From the NCBI GenBank assembly GCA_900313615.1, contig OMRP01000005.1, forward strand, positions 1-64,000: 64,000 nt of DNA. The letters run 5' to 3'. Below the pieces are notes generated by a model, which was given only the letters and a program-made list of their open reading frames with translations, searched no databases and had not been told where the DNA came from. The DNA is from an uncultured Prevotellaceae bacterium (GTDB lineage Bacteria; Bacteroidota; Bacteroidia; Bacteroidales; Bacteroidaceae). Within the stretch, counting starts at the first letter, position 1. Each line of letters starts with the position of its first letter. This document shows positions 35,358 to 43,532 of the stretch, in pieces. A program made the position numbers and the translations under genes.

Positions 35358-35801
35358 TTATTCGTCTTTAAACAAATCTTTCAAAAACTTGTCCAAATCT
35401 TCGTCGAGACCTTTCATCAAATCTCCGCCGAAGATGAAAGTGTCGTCGTCGGCCATATATAATTCGCCCACAAATTCGCCTTCCTCGTCTTCCAATACCA
35501 CACTGTAGGGCTTCAGTATTCCCCAATTGTCAACCTCCTTGCTGTTTTTTTGGAAACAACGGCGCAGAATATCCGTGGCATCATCAAAAAATGTACTCTC
35601 TTTATTGTCTATCCATTCGTCGATAACACAACGGGTAATCTCATTGTCATCATCGTCGAAGATCAACAATTCACCGCTTTCTTGCGTAAGACGAAGGTGG
35701 ATGTCTGTCAGCAGCGTCGGTTCTTCTGTGGATGGAAATTTTTGAGTCAACTTTTTAATGACACGCTCAATCTGTTGGATGGTCTGAGGGGTTGCCTTCA
35801 T
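35358..35801 (-). CDS. conserved acidic protein, unknown function
   Basis: A 147-aa soluble protein, strongly acidic, with an LLIFDDDDNEITRCVIDEWID segment in the middle (about residues 45-64) and a C-terminus rich in Asp, Leu and Lys (GLDEDLDKFLKDLFKDE). It has no signal peptide. It starts 15 bp before the coaBC stop side, that is, directly downstream of coaBC on the same strand, so it is probably part of the dnaN-exonuclease-coaBC operon. I do not recognise a domain. Confidence 0.7.
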   Translation of the reverse strand: MKATPQTIQQIERVIKKLTQKFPSTEEPTLLTDIHLRLTQESGELLIFDDDDNEITRCVIDEWIDNKESTFFDDATDILRRCFQKNSKEVDNWGILKPYSVVLEDEEGEFVGELYMADDDTFIFGGDLMKGLDEDLDKFLKDLFKDE

Positions 35802-35816
35802 TGGAATTGGTATGGT

Positions 35817-37019
35817 TTAATGGAGAATAATGGATAATTCGTTAATGATATCTTTGGCGACGGCAGACTTTGACTTCTTGGAGAAATCTTTTTTGCCGCT
35901 ACGGCTGATGATGCTAATCTGGTTGTCGTCACTCTGAAAACAAGTGCCTGTATTGCGGAGACTGTTTAATACGATAAAGTCGAAATTCTTCTTCTCTAAT
36001 TTCTTCTGGGCATTGGTAAATTCATCGTTGGTCTCCAAGGCAAAGCCAACTAGAACTTGGTCGGGTGTCTTTTGCTGTCCAAGGGTGGCGGCGATATCTG
36101 GATTGGCCTGAAGATGAAGCGTTAAGTCGCTTCCGTCGCGTTTGATCTTTGTTGTCGATTGCTCCGCTGGACGGAAATCGGCAACGGCAGCACATAGAAT
36201 TGCGGCATCTTGACGCGGAAATGCTTGAAGGGCAGCTTCATACATCTCTTGGCAACTTTCAACATCAATACGCTGGATGCCTTCGGAACAACTAAGGTTC
36301 ACGGGGCCGGCAATCAGTGTGACATCAGCTCCACGTTTCTTGCATTCTTCAGCAAGAGCGAATCCCATCTTGCCACTGCTGTAATTGCCAATGAAACGAA
36401 CAGGGTCTATCTTTTCATGAGTGGGACCTGCTGTGATGAGGATGCGACGACCGGAGAGGTCGTTTGCCACAGACTGTGTGGTGAAAAAAGTATCCAAAAC
36501 GTCAACAATACGTTCCGGCTCTTCCATGCGGCCTTTGCCTTCTAAACCACTGGCTAAAAAACCGCTTGAAGGCTCGATGAAATGGCAACCGTAACTAGTT
36601 AACGTCTTGATGTTCTGTTGGGTTGAGGGATGGGCAAACATGTCCAAATCCATAGCTGGGGCAATGAAAACAGGTGCTTTCATCGACAAATATGTGGTGA
36701 TGAGCATATTGTCGGCGATGCCATGGGCCATCTTGCCCAAAGTGCTGGCAGTACAAGGCGCTACCACCATGGCATCGGCCCACAGACCAAGGTCTACATG
36801 GGAATTCCACGTACCGTCACGCTGTGAGAAAAATTCACTCACAACAGGTTTGTGGGTGAGGGCTGATAGGGTGATAGGGGTAATAAACTCCTTGCCTGCA
36901 GGGGTTATCACAACTTGAACCTCTGCCCCTTTCTTAATCAACTGACGTATAAGCAGGCATGATTTGTAGGCGGCAATGCTGCCCGTTATGCCCAACACGA
37001 TCTTCTTGCCTTCTAACAT
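35817..37019 (-). CDS. coaBC: phosphopantothenoylcysteine decarboxylase / phosphopantothenate-cysteine ligase
   Basis: A 400-aa bifunctional enzyme of coenzyme A synthesis. The N-terminal flavoprotein (CoaC, about residues 1-190) has GITGSIAAYKSCLLIR and the substrate-binding APAMDLDMF; the C-terminal CoaB part (about 190-400) starts with GRRILITAGPTHEKIDPVRFIGNYSSG, the conserved nucleotide-binding region. It follows the exonuclease gene by 2 bp. The order dnaN-exonuclease-coaBC is, as I recall, shared with other Bacteroidales. Confidence 0.97.
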   Translation of the reverse strand: MLEGKKIVLGITGSIAAYKSCLLIRQLIKKGAEVQVVITPAGKEFITPITLSALTHKPVVSEFFSQRDGTWNSHVDLGLWADAMVVAPCTASTLGKMAHGIADNMLITTYLSMKAPVFIAPAMDLDMFAHPSTQQNIKTLTSYGCHFIEPSSGFLASGLEGKGRMEEPERIVDVLDTFFTTQSVANDLSGRRILITAGPTHEKIDPVRFIGNYSSGKMGFALAEECKKRGADVTLIAGPVNLSCSEGIQRIDVESCQEMYEAALQAFPRQDAAILCAAVADFRPAEQSTTKIKRDGSDLTLHLQANPDIAATLGQQKTPDQVLVGFALETNDEFTNAQKKLEKKNFDFIVLNSLRNTGTCFQSDDNQISIISRSGKKDFSKKSKSAVAKDIINELSIILH

Positions 37020-37021
37020 GT

Positions 37022-37870
37022 TTATCTAGGTTTGGCCATGATGTCACGCATACGGATACGCGTGAGAACGTTCTTGGTATTCAACGTGAAATCTTTTTCC
37101 ATCATCCAGTTGTAGTAGTTAGGGTCGCGACGAAGGACTTCGGCAACAGACTGACCTTTATACTTGCCAAAGTTGAACACTTCCTGCCGTATGGGGTTGC
37201 CATTATGGTCCTTCAATACCTTGCCATCCTTGTCTGTCATGTCTTTCCAGATGATGCGGCCAGCAAAGTCGATGCGGTCAACAGTCTTTGAATATTCCGC
37301 CAACGACTTTACATCGTTGCCAGGAAGTCGTTTGTCGCCTTCTGAATAACGTGACAACTCGCCCAGCAACACACGGTAGGTGGCTTCAGCGTCGTCTTCT
37401 GCATGGTGGGCGTGAAAATCAGATTCCATTTCCCTGCCACAATAGAAAAGATAGGCGGCCGATAAATTGCGGGGCTCCATCTTATGGTAGATGGTCTGGA
37501 TATCAATGAAATGACATTTGTTGAAATCGAAGTCTACACCAGCACGGAGAAACTCTTCCACCAAAATGGGAATGTCGAAATGGTTGGAGTTGAAACCGGC
37601 AAAGTCACAATTGCTCATGTCGGCACTGAGTTTAGACGACAATTCCTTAAAGGTAGGGCTGGATGACACATCATCATCGCTAATACCTGTAATAGCAGTC
37701 ACCTCTTTGGGTATGGGAATGCCAGGGTTTACCTTCTCGTTTACGCGCTGCTCTTTGCCATCGGGATAGACCTTAACATAGGCGATTTGGATAATCCTGT
37801 CCTTGGCAACGTCTAATCCTGTGGTCTCCAGGTCGAAAACAATAAGCGGGCGACTGAGCTGTAATGTCAT
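37022..37870 (-). CDS. DEDD-family 3'-5' exonuclease
   Basis: A 282-aa exonuclease of the DnaQ/epsilon group. Exo I is VFDLETTGLDV (about residues 9-19), Exo II lies in FAGFNSNHFDIPIL (about 92-105) and Exo III is HHAEDDAEATYR (about 155-166), giving the DEDDh set. The C-terminal part with VFNFGKYKGQSVAEVLRRDPNYYNWMM (read as two halves) is a family-specific extension. It lies between dnaN and coaBC with 15 bp and 2 bp gaps, so it is probably expressed with the beta clamp and could proofread or process DNA ends. Confidence 0.92.
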   Translation of the reverse strand: MTLQLSRPLIVFDLETTGLDVAKDRIIQIAYVKVYPDGKEQRVNEKVNPGIPIPKEVTAITGISDDDVSSSPTFKELSSKLSADMSNCDFAGFNSNHFDIPILVEEFLRAGVDFDFNKCHFIDIQTIYHKMEPRNLSAAYLFYCGREMESDFHAHHAEDDAEATYRVLLGELSRYSEGDKRLPGNDVKSLAEYSKTVDRIDFAGRIIWKDMTDKDGKVLKDHNGNPIRQEVFNFGKYKGQSVAEVLRRDPNYYNWMMEKDFTLNTKNVLTRIRMRDIMAKPR

Positions 37871-37885
37871 AATCGGCAGTGTAGA

Positions 37886-39007
37886 TTAATCGTTCAGCAA
37901 CATCGGCATGATCAGCATCAGCACTTCCTGACCTTCGGGCTGTGTGGCGGGACGAATAACTCCGGCACGGCTGGGATCACCCAACTCGATGATGACTTCG
38001 TCACTTTCCAGATTGCTCAGGGCTTCCACGAAACTGCCACCCTTGAAACCGATGCTCATCCGTTGGCCGTTATAATCGCAAACGATACTTTCCTTGGCGC
38101 TGGTAGCATAGTCAAGGTCTTCCGAAGAAATCTCCAACTTGCCTAACTCAATCTGGAAACGTATGAGCTGGCTGCTTTCGCTGGCGAAAGGCAACACCCT
38201 GCGAAGTGCACTCAGAAGGGTCTTGCGGTCTACCATCACCTGGTTGGGGTTGTTTTTCGGTATCACCGAATTATAATTGGGATAACGACCATCAATCAAA
38301 CGGCAGGTCAATGTGCCGTCAGGATAACTGATGATGGCGCTACGATTGTCAAATTTAATCACCACATCGCCTTCCTTAGGCAGGACATTCTTTAATAACG
38401 TGGCGGGTTTCTTGGGGAGAATGAACGAAGCAGGGGTCTCGCTGCTGACTTTCAACACTTTGTTGCGCACCAACTTACGACCATCAGTGGCCACGATGAA
38501 CAGACCTTCCGCTGTGAGATCGAAATAAATACCATTCATAGCGGGATGGAGGTTATCTTGCATCGTGGCAAAAATGGAACGGGTGATGTTGTCGGAAAGA
38601 ACCGGAGACTCTATCGTGATGAGGGTCGACTCTTCACCGATAGGTTGATCTTTAGGGAACGTGTCGGCATTCTCGGCAATGAAATTGTACTGTCCATTCT
38701 GGTAGTATACCATCACCGTGTAATTCGTCGTGTCTATTTCAAAGGTCAACGGCTGCTCGGGCAACTCACGTACGGCGTCAAGTAATTTCTTGCTTGAAAT
38801 GGCTACGTAAGCCTCACCATCGCTTTCCTCAAGGGGGAGTGTCGTCTTCATGGTGTTCTCACTGTCCGATGCGGTCATCGTCAACTGACCGTTGCGGATG
38901 TCAAACAAAATGCACTCCAGGATGGCAAGCGAATTCTTGCTGTTAATCACTTTGGCTAATGACATCAAATTATTGCTCAATGTTGAGCTTGATACGGTAA
39001 ATCTCAT
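37886..39007 (-). CDS. dnaN: DNA polymerase III beta subunit (sliding clamp)
   Basis: A 373-aa sliding clamp with the three repeated beta-clamp domains (about 1-120, 130-245 and 250-373). Typical stretches are the N-terminal MRFTVSSSTLSNNLMSLAKV, LHPAMNGIYFD in the middle domain and the C-terminal LIMPMLLND. It tethers polymerases to DNA. A full promoter (39092-39123 on the minus strand) lies upstream. dnaA is not in the window, so this is not the usual dnaA-dnaN origin arrangement. Confidence 0.97.
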   Translation of the reverse strand: MRFTVSSSTLSNNLMSLAKVINSKNSLAILECILFDIRNGQLTMTASDSENTMKTTLPLEESDGEAYVAISSKKLLDAVRELPEQPLTFEIDTTNYTVMVYYQNGQYNFIAENADTFPKDQPIGEESTLITIESPVLSDNITRSIFATMQDNLHPAMNGIYFDLTAEGLFIVATDGRKLVRNKVLKVSSETPASFILPKKPATLLKNVLPKEGDVVIKFDNRSAIISYPDGTLTCRLIDGRYPNYNSVIPKNNPNQVMVDRKTLLSALRRVLPFASESSQLIRFQIELGKLEISSEDLDYATSAKESIVCDYNGQRMSIGFKGGSFVEALSNLESDEVIIELGDPSRAGVIRPATQPEGQEVLMLIMPMLLND

Positions 39008-39091
39008 GGATGATATGCTTATTTTTAGTTATTATTGGCACTTTACATAATTATTGAGGCTCGTTATTCCACAACGTGCCTTATATCGATA

Positions 39092-39123
39092 CAAAATTAC
39101 AAAAAACCATTCTTCTAAACAAA
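39092..39123 (-). promoter_or_regulatory. promoter of dnaN operon
   Basis: On the minus strand TTTG (39123-39120), a 20-bp spacer and TAATTTTG (39099-39092) match the consensus fully; 84 bp upstream of the dnaN ATG. Confidence 0.8.
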
Positions 39124-39162
39124 AAAAAGAAGAAAAAAATTCTTATTACGAAGTTTTTTGTG

Positions 39163-39170
39163 TAATTTCG
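39163..39170 (+). promoter_or_regulatory. -7 box of DUF3127 pair
   Basis: TAATTTCG followed by C is one base off consensus and lies 53 bp before ATG 39224, divergent from dnaN. The -33 element is unclear. Confidence 0.45.
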
Positions 39171-39223
39171 CAAACTGAAACAATACACATGTTAAACAAA
39201 AAAACATATACTCATAAACTAAA

Positions 39224-39571
39224 ATGGAAATACAAGGAAAGATAATTGCTGTGTTGCCCGAAAGAAGCGGTTCTTCTGCCCGTGGTGATTGGAAAGTAGG
39301 AAGTTATGTCCTCGAAACAATGGAGGCCTACCCAAAGAAAATGATGTTTGAGGTGTTTGGCGAAGAGAGAATGCGACGTTTTAATATCCAAGAAGGCCAA
39401 GAGGTACAGGTTTTTTTTGACATCGATGCTCATGAATATCAAGGACGATGGTACAATTCGTTCAGGGCATACGATGTAAGGCCTATCATGGCTGGGCAAC
39501 CGAATGAAACGCCTTCGTTGGAACCGTTTCCTCCTGCAGCTGGTGCCGTTGGGGGGGTGGCTCCCTTCTAA
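39224..39571 (+). CDS. DUF3127 protein, first copy
   Basis: A 115-aa protein made of one DUF3127 domain (about residues 1-90) and a short Pro/Ala/Gly tail ending in APF. The domain begins MEIQGKIIAVLPERSGSSA and contains FNIQEGQEVQVFFDIDAHEY and WYNSFRAYDV, a beta-rich pattern compatible with an OB-like barrel. It is closely related to the gene 98 bp downstream, with roughly two of three residues the same through the domain, so the pair arose by tandem duplication. This copy lacks the acidic DDLPF end of its partner. It is divergent from dnaN. Confidence 0.85.
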   Translation: MEIQGKIIAVLPERSGSSARGDWKVGSYVLETMEAYPKKMMFEVFGEERMRRFNIQEGQEVQVFFDIDAHEYQGRWYNSFRAYDVRPIMAGQPNETPSLEPFPPAAGAVGGVAPF

Positions 39572-39597
39572 TTTATGAATTTAATATGCAGCACACA

Positions 39598-39669
39598 AAT
39601 TCATAAACTCGAAACTCATAAACTCAATAACTCACAAACTCATAAACTCACAAACTCACAAACTCACAA
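39598..39669 (+). repeat. longest ACTCACAA array, 72 bp
   Basis: About nine units of the 8-mer AACTCAYA (for example AACTCACAAACTCACA and AACTCATAAACTC) fill the space between the two DUF3127 genes and run exactly into the ATG at 39670. Confidence 0.88.
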
Positions 39670-40125
39670 ATGGATCTTCAAGGTAAAATAATACAAGTGT
39701 TGCCCGAAAGAAGTGGCTCTTCTGCCCGTGGTGAATGGAAAGTAGGCGAATTCGTTCTGGAAACCATTGAACAGTTTCCCAAGAAAATGGTTTTCTCCGT
39801 ATGGGGTGCTGATAGGTTGAGCAGATTCAATATACAACAAGGACAAGATGTGCAGGTGTTTTTCGACATTGATGCTCGCGAGTACAACGGAAGATGGTAT
39901 AATTCTATTAGGGCATATGACGTGAGGCCTTATGACCCAACGGTAGGCACGCCTCCTGCAGGTTCAGATCAACAGCCATTCCCTCCCGCTCCTGCTTCTC
40001 CTGCACCGGCACCATCGGCCGCTCCTGCTTCCCCTGCAGCGCCGACGGCCACGCCTGCGGCGGCAACCACTACGGGCGATATAACAGCTGGTAATGAAGA
40101 GAATGCCGATGACTTGCCATTCTAA
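39670..40125 (+). CDS. DUF3127 protein with SSB-like C-terminal tail, second copy
   Basis: A 151-aa protein. The DUF3127 domain (about residues 1-92; MDLQGKIIQVLPERSGSSA, FNIQQGQDVQVFFDIDAREY, WYNSIRAYDV) is followed by a Pro/Ala-rich, probably disordered linker (about 95-140) and an acidic end NEENADDLPF. The order OB-like domain, flexible linker and D-D-x-P-F tip is the architecture of bacterial single-stranded DNA-binding protein, whose tip docks repair and replication proteins. This is an inference from architecture; DNA binding has not been shown here. It lies downstream of its paralogue and an 8-mer array. A hairpin terminator follows. Confidence 0.87.
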   Translation: MDLQGKIIQVLPERSGSSARGEWKVGEFVLETIEQFPKKMVFSVWGADRLSRFNIQQGQDVQVFFDIDAREYNGRWYNSIRAYDVRPYDPTVGTPPAGSDQQPFPPAPASPAPAPSAAPASPAAPTATPAAATTTGDITAGNEENADDLPF

Positions 40126-40150
40126 TGGTAGTTGATTTGCGATAATATGT

Positions 40151-40188
40151 AAAAAATGAGGATGTGAACATCCTCATTTTTTATTTGT
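40151..40188. terminator. terminator between convergent genes
   Basis: AAAAAATGAGGATG (40151-40164), loop TGAA, CATCCTCATTTTTT (40169-40182) and further T residues. It can serve both the DUF3127 operon and the convergent GHL10 gene. Confidence 0.88.
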
Positions 40189-40206
40189 TTGTCAATAGTA
40201 TTAACA

Positions 40207-41853
40207 TTATTCTCCACGTTTTACAATGAAATGGCCCAAACGATGGGTTTTCTTGTTGCGGTTCATGGAGTGGATGGAGTAGACTCCTTCTGGCAGGTTA
40301 TGGATGTCAATCACATCATTGTAATACTCGCGTTTTACTATATTTCCGGCCAAGCTTTCAATCACTACGAAGTTAGCGTCAAGAGCGGGGTCTTTCTTGG
40401 GTAGGTATAGGCGACGTCCATCGTTGCGGAGCAGTTGCTGCGAGGAACGTGCCTCAGCGGCACTCTGAAGAGGGGATGACTCATTGCCGTAACGGTCTAC
40501 GGCTGTAACGGCGAAGTAGAGGGGTGCATGCGATGATGAGCCTCTAAATCTGATACTTTTACCCATCACTCGATGGGCTACGAGGTTACGTGAATCGCGA
40601 ATGTCCACCGTCCCGTTGTGACTCACATATACATTATAAGTTAAGTAATCGCCGTCGCTGTTGTCTGTGGCGCCGTCCCAATAGAGGGTGATGTCGTTGC
40701 TGTTGTCAATGAACAACCTCCTAGGTGCTTGAGGTGGGGTGGAATGCTCCCACGTAAGGGCGGGAATGAGGGCAGGGTAGGTGTCCAACCGGTTGCGCAC
40801 GTAATCGTAAATGCCTTTAGTGTTGTCTGTGAAGAAACGACTGCGGAAATAGGTGTGCCCCAAACCATTGCTCCGTAGGAACTCCAGCTCGCGTGTGATG
40901 TCGGTCAACGGCCAGTTGCCTTCTGAACGCGACAGAAACCAAATGCCTAAACCAGGGGCGACGATACGGCCATAGGTATGTTCCTTCCAATTGATGGCAA
41001 AAGGATAGAAATTGTCGCCACGGAAATACATCATGGGGAAAAGCTCGTCCATAAGACCTTCACGAAGCCATCGCTGGGCGTCCTGGCAAACGGTGTTGTA
41101 GGCATTCCAACCCTTGCTCGAATATCTTGAAAGGTCTGAATACTTGCCTATAGGAGAGCAACTGAGCTTTACCCAACGCTTACGTTGTTTCACCGCACGA
41201 TGAATTTTCTTGACAATATCGGTGATGTATTGGCGACCTCGGTCTTTGCTCACTTTGATTTTCCAATTCTCAGGATACCTTATATAATCGAGGTGAATGC
41301 CATCAACATCGTATTTGTCGACTATCTCCCTGCAAATCTTGGCAATATAGTTGCCGGTTTCCTCCATCTCGGGATTCATGTAGCCTTCATCACCAATCTT
41401 GTGGATGAGGGAAGGGTAGCGGTTGCGGAGGGCCTTGCAACCTGCTGAGTTCCATTTTCCGACGGGAATGGTGACAACCCACGCATGTAACTCCATGCCG
41501 CGCTTATGACATTCGTCAATGGCGTAGCGCAAAGGGTCGTAGCCAGGATTGCCGCCTTGTCTACCAGTAAGACACGGGTCGTAGGGCTCATATTGAGAAG
41601 GGTAGATGGTGGTTGCCCTCACACGGGTTTGTAGCAGCACGGTGTTGACATTGGCTTTTTTCAACTGGTCGAGGATGCGCGACAACTCGCGTTGTTGCTC
41701 TCTTATTGACGAGGAGCTTGTAGCATGGGTGCGGGGCCAGTCGATACCGCCTATTGTGGTAAGCCATACGGCACGTACTTCATGCTTTGGGGGCTGTGCG
41801 TGGACTGCCAAGGCCAATAGGGCCAACGACAGACTCAGTAGCAGTTTCTTCAT
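40207..41853 (-). CDS. secreted GHL10 family protein with T9SS-like C-terminal domain
   Basis: A 548-aa protein with a type I signal peptide (MKKLLLSLSLALLALAVHAQ). The GHL10 TIM-barrel is shown by EVRAVWLTTIGGIDWPRT, VNTVLLQTRVR, RGMELHAWVVTIP and DGIHLDYIRYP. A fibronectin-like region follows (about residues 375-470). The last 65 residues (FVVIESLAGNIVKREYY, then IDIHNLPEGVYSIHSM and FIVKRGE) fit the pattern of a type A sorting domain for the type IX secretion system, which would take it to the surface. ATG 41853 starts the signal peptide. It is a paralogue of the lipoprotein at 33795-35306. Confidence 0.88.
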   Translation of the reverse strand: MKKLLLSLSLALLALAVHAQPPKHEVRAVWLTTIGGIDWPRTHATSSSSIREQQRELSRILDQLKKANVNTVLLQTRVRATTIYPSQYEPYDPCLTGRQGGNPGYDPLRYAIDECHKRGMELHAWVVTIPVGKWNSAGCKALRNRYPSLIHKIGDEGYMNPEMEETGNYIAKICREIVDKYDVDGIHLDYIRYPENWKIKVSKDRGRQYITDIVKKIHRAVKQRKRWVKLSCSPIGKYSDLSRYSSKGWNAYNTVCQDAQRWLREGLMDELFPMMYFRGDNFYPFAINWKEHTYGRIVAPGLGIWFLSRSEGNWPLTDITRELEFLRSNGLGHTYFRSRFFTDNTKGIYDYVRNRLDTYPALIPALTWEHSTPPQAPRRLFIDNSNDITLYWDGATDNSDGDYLTYNVYVSHNGTVDIRDSRNLVAHRVMGKSIRFRGSSSHAPLYFAVTAVDRYGNESSPLQSAAEARSSQQLLRNDGRRLYLPKKDPALDANFVVIESLAGNIVKREYYNDVIDIHNLPEGVYSIHSMNRNKKTHRLGHFIVKRGE

Positions 41854-41899
41854 TGCTATAATAATATGTGACACTAAAGAGTGTCTCGATAATTTTCTG

Positions 41900-41930
41900 C
41901 AAAAGTACGGAAAATCAGTCGCAGAACAAA
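41900..41930 (-). promoter_or_regulatory. promoter of secreted GHL10 gene
   Basis: On the minus strand TTTG (41930-41927), a 19-bp spacer and TACTTTTG (41907-41900), 46 bp before the ATG at 41853. Confidence 0.75.
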
Positions 41931-41986
41931 ATAAACTGAATATTTTTTACCTGTGAGAAACTAACTTGTCAAAATTGTGCAGTTTT

Positions 41987-42018
41987 TTTCCGTTTTTCAA
42001 ATTAATTATGTACTTTTG
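41987..42018 (+). promoter_or_regulatory. promoter of cstA
   Basis: TTTC (41987-41990, one base off TTTG), a 20-bp spacer and TACTTTTG (42011-42018), 22 bp before ATG 42041. Its position inside the longest frame shows that the upstream start at 41966 is wrong. Confidence 0.65.
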
Positions 42019-42040
42019 CAATAGAAAAAGAGTAAACAAT

Positions 42041-43504
42041 ATGATTTCTTTCATTGTAAGCCTCGTGGCCCTTGTATTGGGCTATTTCATTTATGGCAAA
42101 TTTGTCGAAAAGGTGTTCGGGCCTGACGACAGACCAACACCTGCTGTAGCAAAAGCGGATGGGGTGGACTTTATCGTTCTTCCGTCATGGAAGATTTTCA
42201 TGATTCAGTTTCTGAACATCGCGGGAACAGGACCAATCTTTGGAGCCATTATGGGCGCTAAATTTGGACCGGCGGCTTATCTGTGGATTGTCTTGGGTTG
42301 TATTTTTGCAGGTGCGGTGCACGACTATCTCAGTGGTATGCTCAGCGTTCGTCTAGGTGGGGCCAATCAACCGGAAATCATAGGTAAATATCTCGGAAAG
42401 ACAACAAAGCAGGTGATGCTCGTGTTCTCTGTGTTTCTCCTCATGATGGTGGGCGCGGTGTTCGTGTTTAGTCCAGCGAAGATACTGGGCGATATGTGGG
42501 AGCCGGCGTTCTTTACGGAGAGTGCAGGGAAATATGTGTTTTGGATAGGCGTCATTTTTCTCTATTATATTATCGCCACTCTGTTGCCAATAGACAAAAT
42601 CATAGGTAAAGTTTATCCTTTGTTTGCGTTTTCATTGCTCTTCATGGCTGCGGCTTTACTCGTCATGCTGCTTGTCAAACAACCCGACATCCCTGAATTA
42701 TGGGAGGGACTCAGTGGCGAGGCAATGACTCCAAACAATATCTTCCCATACTTATTTATCACCATTGCATGTGGTGCCATCAGTGGATTCCATGCCACAC
42801 AGAGTCCACTCATGGCAAGGTGTATGAAGAAGGAAAAAATGGGACGGCCCATCTTCTACGGGGCAATGATTACAGAGGGCATAGTGGCACTGATTTGGGC
42901 TACGGTGGCCATGTACTTCTTCTACGAATCACCGACCCCGGGATATGAGCAAATAGCAGGTGGGGCTGCTGCCGTTAATGATGCTCCGTCAATTGTCAAT
43001 ATCATTTGTAATGATTGGCTTGGGGTTGTTGGTGGCATTTTGGCTTTGCTGGGTGTGGTGGCGGCTCCCATCACCAGTGGCGATACGGCATTCCGCTCCG
43101 CACGACTTATCATTGCTGACTTCGTAAGACTGGAACAGCGTACCATCCGTAAACGACTATATGTCTGTATTCCGATGTTTGCCGCTGCTATAGCGCTGCT
43201 TGTGTGGCAGATGAACGACAAAGAAGGTTTCAATATGCTGTGGAACTGGTTTGGATGGTCTAACCAGACTCTGTCGGTGTTCATGCTTTGGGCTATAACG
43301 GTCTTTTTGGTGCAGCAGAGGAAACCGTTCATCATTACTTTGGTGCCGGCGCTGTTCATGACAACGGTATGTTCCACATTCCTTTTCGTCAGTCCTCAGG
43401 CATTTGGCCTTAACTATTCATTAGGTTATGTCCTAGGCGCTGTGGTCCTTGTCATCGCATTGGTATGGTTCTTTGCGTGGTTCCGTAAAATTCATAATAC
43501 ATAA
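42041..43504 (+). CDS. cstA: carbon starvation protein CstA-type transporter
   Basis: A 487-aa integral membrane protein with about thirteen hydrophobic segments. Family landmarks are the N-terminal GYFIYGKFVEKVFG, NIAGTGPIFGAIMGAKFGP (about residues 64-82), HDYLSGMLSVRLGG and SGFHATQSPLMARCM. CstA/BtsT transporters take up pyruvate or peptides. It is shorter than E. coli CstA (701 aa) but usual for the short form in Bacteroidetes. ATG 42041 follows the promoter at 41987-42018. A short array separates it from the next gene. Confidence 0.93.
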   Translation: MISFIVSLVALVLGYFIYGKFVEKVFGPDDRPTPAVAKADGVDFIVLPSWKIFMIQFLNIAGTGPIFGAIMGAKFGPAAYLWIVLGCIFAGAVHDYLSGMLSVRLGGANQPEIIGKYLGKTTKQVMLVFSVFLLMMVGAVFVFSPAKILGDMWEPAFFTESAGKYVFWIGVIFLYYIIATLLPIDKIIGKVYPLFAFSLLFMAAALLVMLLVKQPDIPELWEGLSGEAMTPNNIFPYLFITIACGAISGFHATQSPLMARCMKKEKMGRPIFYGAMITEGIVALIWATVAMYFFYESPTPGYEQIAGGAAAVNDAPSIVNIICNDWLGVVGGILALLGVVAAPITSGDTAFRSARLIIADFVRLEQRTIRKRLYVCIPMFAAAIALLVWQMNDKEGFNMLWNWFGWSNQTLSVFMLWAITVFLVQQRKPFIITLVPALFMTTVCSTFLFVSPQAFGLNYSLGYVLGAVVLVIALVWFFAWFRKIHNT

Positions 43505-43532
43505 TTTTAAAAACTCAAAAACTCAAAATAAC
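43505..43532 (+). repeat. AACTCAAA array directly before a start codon
   Basis: AATTTTAAAAACTCAAAAAC, then TCAAAATAAC, joins the cstA stop codon to the ATG at 43533. Confidence 0.7.

Noticed and set aside
39598-39669. CRISPR-like repeat array
   Set aside because: The units are 8 bp, continuous and without spacers, and there are no cas genes.
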